64,000 nt of DNA, taken from the NCBI GenBank assembly GCA_963706425.1, contig CAVPMN010000020.1, positions 1,488,001-1,552,000 of the forward strand. Reading direction: 5' to 3'. The notes below the pieces were generated by a model. It did no database searches. It was not told where the DNA came from and was given only the letters and a program-made list of their open reading frames with translations. This document shows positions 17,495-25,350 of the stretch, in pieces. The first letter of the stretch is position 1, and the number at the start of each line of letters is the position of its first letter. Origin of the DNA: CAVPMN01 sp963706425. GTDB taxonomy: Bacteria; Actinomycetota; Acidimicrobiia; Acidimicrobiales; Acidimicrobilacustridaceae. The translations under genes and the position numbers were made by a program.

Positions 17495-18753
17495 CCGGTT
17501 TCGGCCTCCAGATCGGCTAACGCGACCGGGCCGGACGCAGTGGGCAACGAGAGGGTGAAGGTCGAGCCCTCGCCGAGACGGGACTCCACCCGCACCGCAC
17601 CCTCGTGGTTGTTGACCACGTGGCGGACGATGGCCAGACCGAGGCCAGTGCCGCCGGTCTGGCGACTGCGGGCCTGATCGACCCGGTAGAAACGCTCGAA
17701 GACGCGCTCGAGGTCGCTGGCCGGGATGCCGATGCCGCGGTCGCGAACGGAGATCTCGACCTGCAAGCCGTCGGTGGCGGCGCTCACGTCGACCGGGTCG
17801 CCTGGGTCGGAGTACTTCACGGCGTTGTCGAGCAGGTTGTAGACCGCCGACACCAGCTGACGACGGTCGCCGAACAGCGCCAAACGGCGCGACGGCTCCT
17901 GCACCACCACCTCGATGCCGGCCTGTTCCGCCGCCGGCCGGATGCGTTCCACGGCTTCGGCGAGCACCAGGCTGACGGTGACCGGTTCGCGTTGGGGCAT
18001 CTCGCCGCTCTCGATGCGACTCAGCTCGAGCAGGTCGTCGATGGTGCGACCCACGCGCAGCGCCTCGGTCTGGATGCGATCGGCCAGGCGCTGGCGGACA
18101 TCGGCGTCGTCTTCCGTGGCAAGGGTCTCGGCGAGCAGCCCGAGCGCGCCCACGGGTGTCTTCAACTCGTGGCTGATGTTGGCCACGAAGTCGCGACGCA
18201 CCGCTTCGAGGCGGCGGCGCTCGGAGATGTCGTCGATGACCGCCAGCGCGCCGAGGCCGTTCATCGACGGCAACGGCGTCACGGTGATGACCAGCGTGCG
18301 GCGCGGCGGGCCGAACAGATCGAGCGTGCGATGATCGGCCTCGCCCTTCGTAGCCGCCTCGATCAACTCATCGACGGCCGCCTGCACGAGGGCATCGCCG
18401 TGCCTCCCTCCGGAGAAGACCTCGGCGACCTCGTTGCGGAAGACCAGCCCGCCCTGCTCGTCGGCGATCACCACCCCCTGAGGGATGGCGTCGAGCGCCC
18501 GCTCGAGCCGGCTCTGCAGGCCGGCGGCCTCGTCGAGCACGCCGAGCGCCTCGTCGACCGATCGGTCGAGGCGAACGAGTGCGGCGTGCAGTCCCGGCTG
18601 GCGGGTGGTCGCACCGAAGCCGCCGGTGAGACGATCGGTCGCCCGGTCGAGCTCGGTCACGATCCGACGTGACCGCACCAACCCGAGCGCGACAACCACG
18701 ACGACGCCGCCGACGGTCAACCCGATCACCAACCCGACGACGAAGGTGTTCAC
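17491..18753 (-). CDS. senX3: Sensor histidine kinase SenX3 (PhoR-like)
   Basis: A 420-residue membrane kinase. One or two N-terminal membrane segments (about 3-25) with almost no extracytoplasmic loop are followed by a PAS-like domain (about 80-180). The phosphoacceptor is His195 in NISHELKTPVGALGLL, and the HATPase domain carries LLDNAVKYSD, DRGIGIP and GTGLGLAIV. The short extracellular part fits the idea that SenX3/PhoR senses phosphate through the Pst transporter and PhoU rather than by binding phosphate. It overlaps phoU and regX3 by 4 bp on either side. Confidence 0.92.
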   Translation of the reverse strand: MNTFVVGLVIGLTVGGVVVVVALGLVRSRRIVTELDRATDRLTGGFGATTRQPGLHAALVRLDRSVDEALGVLDEAAGLQSRLERALDAIPQGVVIADEQGGLVFRNEVAEVFSGGRHGDALVQAAVDELIEAATKGEADHRTLDLFGPPRRTLVITVTPLPSMNGLGALAVIDDISERRRLEAVRRDFVANISHELKTPVGALGLLAETLATEDDADVRQRLADRIQTEALRVGRTIDDLLELSRIESGEMPQREPVTVSLVLAEAVERIRPAAEQAGIEVVVQEPSRRLALFGDRRQLVSAVYNLLDNAVKYSDPGDPVDVSAATDGLQVEISVRDRGIGIPASDLERVFERFYRVDQARSRQTGGTGLGLAIVRHVVNNHEGAVRVESRLGEGSTFTLSLPTASGPVALADLEAETG

Positions 18754-19502
18754 GACGTGCCGCCGTCGCTCCCCAGCGCTCGGTCGTCATCCTGAGCAGT
18801 GGCCAGGCGGGAAGCGGCCCGGGCCTTGGCCCTCGCGGCGCCACCGTGCTCGGGCAACCAACCTGTGACCATGTACTGCACCCGAGTGCCGATGTTCACC
18901 GCATGGTCGCCGATGCGTTCGTAGTAACGGCCGATGAGGGCCAGCTGCACCGCAGCCTGCAGGTTGATCGTGCTCGTGTGGTGCGACTCGAAGATCGCCT
19001 GGATGTAGTCCTTGTGGATGAGGTCGAGCTGATCGTCCATGTCGTCGAGGGCGGCCGCCAGGCTGGCGTTGCCCTCCACGTAGGCGTCGATCGACAAGCG
19101 GAACAGGCGTTGGGCTTCCTCGCTCATGCGCTCGATCAGGCCGCGCAGCTTGGGGTCGAACTCGGCGCCGTAGATGCGCCGGGCACCCTTGGCCACGTTC
19201 ACGACCAGGTCACCCGAGCGCTCGATCTCGGAGGTGAGGCGGATGGCGGTGACGATCGAACGCAGGTCACTGGCCATCGGCTGCTGGAGCGCGAGTACGT
19301 GATAGCAGCGGTCCTCGATGTCGACGGCGAGCTCGTCGAGCTCGTCGTCGTCCTCGATGAGCTGCTGTGCACCCCGCAGGTCGTTGCCGAGCAACACCTG
19401 GGTGCCTCGAGGGATGAGCTCGGTGACCATGGCCGCCAGGCGGACGATGTCGTCGCGAATGGCGTCGAGCTCCTGGTGGAACGTCATCCGTTGCTCTTGC
19501 AT
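18750..19502 (-). CDS. phoU: Phosphate signalling protein PhoU (copy 1)
   Basis: A 250-residue PhoU protein, two three-helix bundles that bind metal clusters and link Pst transport to SenX3/PhoR. Repeated family motifs are ALQQPMASDLRSIVTAIRLTSEIERSGD and IGRYYERIGDHAVNIG (E/DxxxD metal site). A 35-residue basic and acidic tail follows. It overlaps senX3 by 4 bp. The start may be MQEQRM or the next ATG (MTFHQEL). A second, diverged phoU lies 9 bp upstream. Confidence 0.92.
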   Translation of the reverse strand: MQEQRMTFHQELDAIRDDIVRLAAMVTELIPRGTQVLLGNDLRGAQQLIEDDDELDELAVDIEDRCYHVLALQQPMASDLRSIVTAIRLTSEIERSGDLVVNVAKGARRIYGAEFDPKLRGLIERMSEEAQRLFRLSIDAYVEGNASLAAALDDMDDQLDLIHKDYIQAIFESHHTSTINLQAAVQLALIGRYYERIGDHAVNIGTRVQYMVTGWLPEHGGAARAKARAASRLATAQDDDRALGSDGGTS

Positions 19503-19511
19503 CCCTGCCCC

Positions 19512-20204
19512 CTACCTGACCTCGGCCGCGAGATGCGCCGGGTCGCCGGTGATCAGGTACTGGATCCGGCGACCGAGCATCGTGGCGTGGTCGCTGATGC
19601 GTTGCAGCGCTTGACCGATCACCAACGACCGTATCGCGAGGCGCACCGCGTCGACCCCCTGCAGACCGAGCAGCGTCGCGGTGAGGTTCTCGGTGTGCAG
19701 ATCCATCTCGGCCGAGCCGCTGGCGATGACTTCGGCCAGGTCACCATCGTCGGTGGCCCACGCCTTGAGGGCGTCGCGGAACCGGCTCAGGGCGACATCG
19801 GCCATCACCTGGAGGATGTCGAAGCTGGCCGCGTTGGAGGCGATCAGCTCGTGTTCAGGCGCCAGCTTGACCACCCGGAGCGAGAGGTCGCCGATGCGCT
19901 CGAACGAGCCCGTGACCCGCACCACCGAGACCACCAGCCGCAAGTCGGACGCCATCGGGTTCTCGCGAGCCAGCACTCGATAGCACTGGTCGGTGAGCGA
20001 GACGTTCATGGCGTCGATGTCGTCGTCGGCCGCGACCGCGTGGGCCGCGCAGGCCTGGTCGCCGGTGAGCAGGACCTCGCGCATGCGCTCGAGGTTCTGA
20101 TCGACGAGTACACCCATCATCTCGGTCTGGAGCTTGAGCTCGTGGAGCTCGGCCGTGAACTGGAGACGAACCGGAGCGCCGTCAGCCGAATCGGCCGGTG
20201 ACAT
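19512..20204 (-). CDS. PhoU-domain protein (copy 2)
   Basis: A 230-residue second PhoU-type protein. ARENPMASDLRLVVSVVRVTGSFERIGDLSLRV and IGQALQRISDHATMLGRRIQYLITGD match both halves of the PhoU repeat. It is clearly diverged from the adjacent phoU. The ATG at 20204 lies inside the end of pstB (23-bp overlap), so translation is probably coupled. Two PhoU proteins next to Pst suggest a division of labour, such as transport control versus kinase control, but the sequence does not show which does what. Confidence 0.9.
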   Translation of the reverse strand: MSPADSADGAPVRLQFTAELHELKLQTEMMGVLVDQNLERMREVLLTGDQACAAHAVAADDDIDAMNVSLTDQCYRVLARENPMASDLRLVVSVVRVTGSFERIGDLSLRVVKLAPEHELIASNAASFDILQVMADVALSRFRDALKAWATDDGDLAEVIASGSAEMDLHTENLTATLLGLQGVDAVRLAIRSLVIGQALQRISDHATMLGRRIQYLITGDPAHLAAEVR

Positions 20205-21108
20205 AGTTCTCGGTCCGTTCGTCGCTCGGGTTGGCGAAGATCGTTTCGGTCAGGTCGTACTCGACGAGCAAGCCGGTGCGGGTGTCGCTCTCGGGATTGA
20301 CCTCGGTCGTGAAGAACGCCGTGCGGTCGCTCACCCGGGCGGCCTGTTGCATGTTGTGGGTGACGATCACGATCGTGTACTCGGACTTGATCTCCTGCAT
20401 GAGGTCCTCGATGCGCGCGGTGGCGATCGGATCGAGGGCGGAGCAGGGCTCGTCCATCAGCACGACCTCAGGATCGACGGCGATGGCCCGGGCGATGCAC
20501 AGGCGCTGCTGCTGACCACCGGAGAGACCCATGGCCGACGCCTTCAGCCGGTCCTTCACCTCGTCCCAGAGGGCCGCACCCCGCAGGGCCTTCTCGACGA
20601 GGTCGTCCATGTTGCCCTTCACGCCGGCGACCTTCGGACCGAACGCGATGTTGTCGTAGATCGACTTCGGGAAGGGGTTCGGCTTCTGGAAGACCATGCC
20701 GATCCGGCGGCGCACCTCGGTGGCATCGACCTTCGGGTCGTAGAGATCGACACCGTGGTAGAGGATCGTGCCGTCGACCCTGGCCGTCTCGATCAGGTCG
20801 TTCATCCGGTTGAAGCACCGCAGCACCGTGGTCTTGCCACATCCTGACGGGCCGATGAACGCCGTGATCTCGTGCTGGCGGATCTCGACGTTGACGTCGC
20901 GCACGGCACGGAACGCGCCGTAGTAGACGTCGAGGTCGCGCACGTCGAAGACGACCGCGTTCGTCGCGGCGACCACGTCGGGGGGTTCCTCGTGGACTGA
21001 CAAGTGAATCTCGACCTCGTCGTTCTCAGCGTCGGGTGAGGCAACGCCGAGCGTGCCATCGGGCGCGGTGACCGGGGCATCGTCCGACGCGATGTTGCGT
21101 TCCATCAT
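20182..21108 (-). CDS. pstB: Phosphate ABC transporter ATP-binding protein PstB
   Basis: ATPase of the high-affinity phosphate importer. Walker A is GPSGCGKT, the PstB-specific loop QKPNPFPKSIYDNIAFGPK follows, then signature LSGGQQQRLCIARA and Walker B VVLMDEPCSALDP, with TYxIVIVTHNMQQAARVSD. It is 308 residues, including an unusual acidic N-terminal extension of about 45 residues before the ABC domain. ATG 21108 overlaps pstA by 4 bp. Confidence 0.95.
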   Translation of the reverse strand: MMERNIASDDAPVTAPDGTLGVASPDAENDEVEIHLSVHEEPPDVVAATNAVVFDVRDLDVYYGAFRAVRDVNVEIRQHEITAFIGPSGCGKTTVLRCFNRMNDLIETARVDGTILYHGVDLYDPKVDATEVRRRIGMVFQKPNPFPKSIYDNIAFGPKVAGVKGNMDDLVEKALRGAALWDEVKDRLKASAMGLSGGQQQRLCIARAIAVDPEVVLMDEPCSALDPIATARIEDLMQEIKSEYTIVIVTHNMQQAARVSDRTAFFTTEVNPESDTRTGLLVEYDLTETIFANPSDERTENYVTGRFG

Positions 21109-22055
21109 CCTTGCCTCTTCTTCTCGTACTTGTTGCGTAGCAGGATGGCGGCCGTGTTGGCGAGCAGGACCACCACCAGCATCACCACGATGGCCGCCGC
21201 GGTCAGCTCGGTCTTGAACTCCTCCTGGGGCAGCCCGGCCCAGTCGGTGATGATCGTCGGCAGGGCGATGAACAGCTCCTGGAGCTGGCTGACGTCGAAG
21301 AACGACGGGTTGGGCCCGAGCCGACCGACCACCGCGCCCACCAACAACAGGGGCGCCGCCTCGCCGAGCGCCCGGGCCAGGGCGAGCACCGTGCCGGTGA
21401 GGATGCCAGGCATGGCGTAGGGCAGGACGTGGCTGCGGATGACCTCCCACTGGGTGGCCCCGACGCCGTAGCCGGCCTCGCGGATGCCGGTGGGGACGGC
21501 GCGGATCGCCTCGGCGGCGGTGATGATGACGATGGGCAGCACCAGGATGGCGACGGTGATGCCCCCGGCCAACAGGGAGCGGCCACCGGTGAAGTCGGCG
21601 AGGGTCTTGACGAAGATGGCCAGGCCGAGGATGCCGAACACGATCGACGGCACACCGGCCAGGTTGCGGATGGTGAGGTCGATCAGGCTGGTGAGGCGGG
21701 TCTTGTGGGCGTACTCCTCGAGGTAGATGCCCGAGCCGATCCCGATCGGGAAGGCGATGACCACCACGCACACGCCGATCCAGAACGAGCCTTTGAGTGC
21801 CTGAGCGATGCCGGCGCTCTCGGGCCGGGTGCTGGTGCGACCGGTGAGGAACGACCCGAGCCTGGTCGACAGGACCGGCCAGGCATCGATGAGCACCACC
21901 GTCAGCAACGTGACGAGGATGAGCACCGCGAAGAGGAGGGCGAGCTGGATCGCCAGCTTGAAGACGATGCCCTTTACGTCCCTGCGCCCGGCCGTGAGCT
22001 GGGCGCGCACCGACGCCGCAGCGGTGTCCCCGGCGATCGCACCGATGGTGGTCAT
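21105..22055 (-). CDS. pstA: Phosphate ABC transporter permease PstA
   Basis: A 316-residue permease with six main membrane segments. PstA features are GIGSGIYLEEYA, NLAGVPSIVFGILGLAIFV, the EAA loop AIRAVPTGIREAGYGVGATQWEVIR, and ALARALGEAAPLLLVGA. It pairs with PstC to form the phosphate channel. It overlaps pstB by 4 bp and begins 13 bp after the pstC stop. Confidence 0.94.
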   Translation of the reverse strand: MTTIGAIAGDTAAASVRAQLTAGRRDVKGIVFKLAIQLALLFAVLILVTLLTVVLIDAWPVLSTRLGSFLTGRTSTRPESAGIAQALKGSFWIGVCVVVIAFPIGIGSGIYLEEYAHKTRLTSLIDLTIRNLAGVPSIVFGILGLAIFVKTLADFTGGRSLLAGGITVAILVLPIVIITAAEAIRAVPTGIREAGYGVGATQWEVIRSHVLPYAMPGILTGTVLALARALGEAAPLLLVGAVVGRLGPNPSFFDVSQLQELFIALPTIITDWAGLPQEEFKTELTAAAIVVMLVVVLLANTAAILLRNKYEKKRQG

Positions 22056-22068
22056 GTCCAGCGGCCTC

Positions 22069-23014
22069 TCAGTAGACCTGTCGCACCCGGCGGACGACCC
22101 GCCCGGCGATCAGGTTCAGCGACAGGGTGAAGACGAAGAGCAGCAATCCGACGAAGAACAGGCTCTGGAAGGCGAGACCCGACCCGGCCACCTGATCGGT
22201 GCCCCGCGCCTGGGTCGCCATGGCGGCGGTCATGGTGATCCCTCGATCGAGCGGATCCCAGGTGAACGGGGCACTGCCTCCCGCGCCGGCTGCGATGAGC
22301 ACCACCATCGTCTCGCCGATCGCACGCGAGATGGCAAGGATGAACGCGGCGACCAGCCCCGACACGGCGGCCGGGATGACCACGCGCACCGAGACCGTCA
22401 TCTTGCGGGCGCCCATGCCATAGGCACCCTCACGCAAGGCCTGGGGCACCGCCCGCATGGCGTCTTCGGACACCGACGCCACGAGCGGAATGACGAGGAT
22501 GCCCACGCCGAGCCCGGCCGCCAGCAGGTTCGACTGGTTGGCGCCGGAGAAGAACCGCTCGACGATCTCGGGCGAGATGAAGCTGAGGGCGAAGAAGCCC
22601 AGCACCACGCTGGGGATCCCGGCCAGGATCTCGAGCACGGGCTTCACCACCCGACGCACACGTGGGTTGGCGTACTCGCTGAGGTAGACGGCGGCGCCGA
22701 GCCCGACGGGCGCAGCCACGAACATGGCGATGATCGACACCACGAACGTGCCCACGACGATCGTGCGCAGGTCGAACTGATCGCGGCGAGGGTTCCACTG
22801 ATCGGTCCAGAGGGTGCCGAGATCGACCTGCGAGATGAACGTCCAGGCCTCGCCGACGAGCGAGGCGATGATGAGCACGCTCACCACGACCGACACGAAC
22901 GACATGGCGAAGAAGACGGTGCGCACGACCGTGTTCGTACGGGAACGCCGTCGGGTTGCCGCGCAGGTCGTCGACGCTCTGCGGGATGCGAGAAACGCCA
23001 CCGATCGCTGTCAT
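22069..23014 (-). CDS. pstC: Phosphate ABC transporter permease PstC (frame-disrupted near N-terminus)
   Basis: A 314-residue permease partner of PstA, with PVGLGAAVYLSEYANPRVRR, EILAGIPSVVLGFFAL, the EAA loop AMRAVPQALREGAYGMGARKM, and AISRAIGETMVVLIAAG. The open frame alone would start late with an odd Arg-rich leader. The natural N-terminus MTAIGGVSRIPQSVDDLRGN lies in the next frame and joins at TAF-RTNTVVRTVFF if one C is removed near 22948 (TTCCCGTACG). ATG 23014 is used; a GTG lies two codons upstream. A strong hairpin separates it from pstS. Confidence 0.9.
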
Positions 23015-23075
23015 CGCCACCCTACGGTGTCGGCACAGGCCGCCGAGAGCGAATCGAGCGTGTCGACGACGGCAG

Positions 23076-23103
23076 CGAGCCGGGTCCCGAAGGACCCGGC
23101 TCG
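23076..23103 (-). terminator. Attenuator-type hairpin between pstS and pstC
   Basis: A perfect 12-bp stem (23076-23087 with 23092-23103) closes a loop that reads TTCG on the transcribed strand, a C(UUCG)G tetraloop. It lies about 27 bp after the pstS stop and 62 bp before pstC. Such a hairpin can cause partial termination or protect the pstS mRNA, allowing more binding protein than permease. Confidence 0.7.
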
Positions 23104-23129
23104 ACCGCCTCGACAGATGGAGCCGACGG

Positions 23130-24200
23130 TCACTCCCCGCCGTCGCGGGTGCCCGTGGTGCGGTCGTCCCACACCTGCTGGGTGCCGGCGAGCTGGTCGT
23201 CGGGAAGGGCGACGTAGCCGACGGTCGGACACGGCCTCGATGCCGTCACCCAGGTAGAAGTCGACGAAGTCGACGATCGACGAGTTGCTCTCGGCCTTCG
23301 CCACGTTCACGTAGATGTAGAGCGACCGCGAGATCGGGTAGGTGCCGTCGGCGATCGTCTCCGCGGTCGGGGCCACACACTCGAGCTCGGGGCTCTCGGC
23401 GACCTGGAGCTCCTTGATCGTGTCGCGCGTTCTCCTCGGCGAAGGCGAAGCCCACCCAGCCGAGCGAGCTGTCGCTGCCCTGTGATGCCCTGGATGATGG
23501 CGTTGTCGTTCGACTGCGAGGTGTAGTCGGTGCGGGTCGTCGCGGCCTCGTCCTCGGGGATGAAGCCCTCCTCGGCCCGCGTCTCGCCGATGCCCTCGAG
23601 CACGAGCTCGATGAACGAGTCGTAGGTGCCCGACTCCGAGCCGGGCCCGGTGATGTCGAGCGAAGCGTCGGGGAAGGTGGTCGTCGAGCCGAGCTCAGCG
23701 GCCAGCTCCTGCGCGTCGCTCCAGTTGCCGAAGCCCTCGGCCTCCGGGCCGATGAGCGCGTAGAGATCCTCGAAGCTGACGCACTCGACACCTTCGTTCG
23801 CCGGGTTGGTCATCACCGTGATGCCGTCGATGGCGACCTTGAGCTCGATGAACTCGATGCCGGCGTCTTCACAGTTGGCGACCTCTTCGGCGGTGATGGG
23901 ACGCGACGCATCGGAGATGTCGGTCTCGCCGGCACAGAAGAGCTCGAACCCGTCGCCCGTGCCGGGCCCGTCGACCGTGATGTCGACGTCGTTGCCCGCC
24001 TCGGTGAACAGCTCGGCGACCTCGCTCGAGATGGGCTCGACGGTCGACGAGCCGGAGATCACGATGGCTCCTCCACCGCCCCCACCGGTTCCGTCGGTGC
24101 TGGTATCGCTACTGTCGTCGTCGCTGCAGGCAGCCCCGACCAGCGCAAGCGCACAGGCGATGGCTGCGATCTGGATGGATCGCCTCTTCAGTGAACGCAA
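23130..24200 (-). CDS. pstS: Phosphate-binding lipoprotein PstS (three frame disruptions)
   Basis: Substrate-binding protein of the phosphate importer. The signal peptide ends in LVGAACSDDDSS (lipobox Cys), followed by a Thr/Gly linker and the PstS start IVISGSSTVEPISSEVAELF, with phosphate-loop motifs GPGTGDGFELFCAGETDISDASRPI and GSESGTYDSFIELV. Breaks near 23478, 23427 and 23220 are each repaired by deleting one base. They restore ITGSDSSLGWVGFAFAEEN, PISRSLYIYVN and the C-terminus VGYVALPDDQLAGTQQVW, 355 residues in all. The TTG at 24200 is chosen because GAGGAG lies 7 nt upstream; an ATG seven codons earlier overlaps that site. First gene of the pst operon. Confidence 0.88.
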
Positions 24201-24294
24201 GGTGTATCTCCTCGGGCGCATGAATGAACGGCACACGCCTCTCGCATGCCGATGGCGACCGTACGAAGCCCAAGTTGCGAGAGATCGCCGCTCA

Positions 24295-24335
24295 GGTGAA
24301 CGCCAGGGGATCAATCAGGTGACTTTTGGGTGAAC
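24295..24335 (-). promoter_or_regulatory. Candidate PHO box upstream of pstS
   Basis: Read on the minus strand, GTTCACC (24329-24335) is followed exactly 11 nt later by AGTCACC (24318-24324), and another GTTCACC lies at 24295-24301. Actinobacterial PHO boxes recognised by PhoP/RegX3-type regulators are 11-nt direct repeats with a GTTCACC core. The site overlaps the last codons of the Nudix gene and lies about 95-135 bp before the pstS start. RegX3 is encoded at the end of the same operon, so autoregulation would follow. Confidence 0.65.
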
Positions 24336-24730
24336 GACCGCAGGACCTCGAGGTCGTGGTCGTAGCTCAAGAGCCGCTCCACCTTGGCGATCGGCACCCA
24401 TCGCAGCTCGTCGACCTCGTCGTTCGGCCGGAACCGGCCGCCGCTCACGGTCATGGCCCAGTAGTCGACGCGCTTCGGTCGGCCTTTCGCGTCGACGTAG
24501 GACGTGCTGTGGAGCCGGCGACCGAGCTCGCACTCGAAGCCGGTCTCCTCGACGACCTCGCGAACCGCCGCCTCCTTCTCGGTCTCGCCCGGATCGAGCT
24601 TGCCCTTCGGGAACGTCCAGTCGTCGTACTTCGGCCGATGGACCACGACCACCTCGAGGTCGCCGCCTCGCCGACGCCACACCACTCCACCCGCCGCCCG
24701 CACCAGAGGTCGGTCCGCCGCCTCACCCAT
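24311..24730 (-). CDS. Nudix hydrolase
   Basis: A 139-residue Nudix pyrophosphohydrolase. The full Nudix box is present from residue 43 (GKLDPGETEKEAAVREVVEE..G), with upstream HRPKYDDWTFPKGK resembling the Ap4A/diadenosine-polyphosphate and MutT1 N-domain type. It cleaves nucleoside diphosphates linked to another moiety; the natural substrate is unknown. It overlaps the CYTH gene by 8 bp and follows ppk1, placing it in a polyphosphate-related operon. Its 3' end carries the putative PHO box of pstS. Confidence 0.9.
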   Translation of the reverse strand: MGEAADRPLVRAAGGVVWRRRGGDLEVVVVHRPKYDDWTFPKGKLDPGETEKEAAVREVVEETGFECELGRRLHSTSYVDAKGRPKRVDYWAMTVSGGRFRPNDEVDELRWVPIAKVERLLSYDHDLEVLRSFTQKSPD

Positions 24731-25346
24731 CGCTCAGCCCCTGGGCCAGCACACGCGCCAGCTTCGGAGTGGGATCGGCGGGCCCGGCGCCCGCGTCCTG
24801 CAAGACGAGGGTGAGCCGGTCGAGCAGCCGCACCACGTCGTCCTCGCGGGCACCACCGATGTCGACGACCTCGGCCTCGAGCTCGCGAAAGGACACCTCG
24901 TGCCCTCGGGCCGACGCCGTCACGCGATCGTCGGCCAGTTCGACGGTGATGCCGTCGGCCGTGACCAATCGGATGCGTTGTCGGGCCGTGCGCACCGTGG
25001 CGACCGGCTCGACCTCGGCCTCGGCCGACCACGACTGCACCTGTTCGAGCAGCACGTGTGGCGGTTGCATCGACGGATCCTCGATGTCGATCTCGCTCCG
25101 CACGAGCGCCGCACCCGAGCGGTCGGCGGCCGGAAGCTTCAGCGTCCACCGTGGCGCTCCTTCACCGGTGCGCCGGCGAAGCGTGACACCTTGACCGATG
25201 AGCGCCAACGATGGCGTGTCGAAGTAGACCGCATCGAGGTCGAGGCTCGTTTCGCGCTCGACCGTCACCTCTGGCAGCGCGGCCGCGAGATCGGGGACCT
25301 CGAACGCGGCCGGCGCGCCGAGCTTCACCTCCCGTTCGATCGCCAC
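24723..25346 (-). CDS. CYTH-domain triphosphate-binding protein
   Basis: A 207-residue CYTH (triphosphate tunnel metalloenzyme) protein. The signature EREVK is at residues 4-8, followed by alternating charged strands typical of the tunnel: DLDAVYFDT, GVTLRRRTGEGAPRWTLKLP, ELADDRVT and FRELEAEVVD. These enzymes hydrolyse or bind triphosphate or polyphosphate compounds. The gene sits 4 bp after ppk1 and overlaps the Nudix gene, which supports a polyphosphate role. A CHAD domain, often fused to CYTH, is absent. Confidence 0.9.
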   Translation of the reverse strand: MAIEREVKLGAPAAFEVPDLAAALPEVTVERETSLDLDAVYFDTPSLALIGQGVTLRRRTGEGAPRWTLKLPAADRSGAALVRSEIDIEDPSMQPPHVLLEQVQSWSAEAEVEPVATVRTARQRIRLVTADGITVELADDRVTASARGHEVSFRELEAEVVDIGGAREDDVVRLLDRLTLVLQDAGAGPADPTPKLARVLAQGLSDG

Positions 25347-25350
25347 CGGC

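Noticed and set aside
23130..24200. pstS as a true pseudogene because of three frame breaks
   Set aside because: All three breaks are one-base insertions and the repaired protein is complete from lipobox to C-terminus, within an otherwise intact operon.
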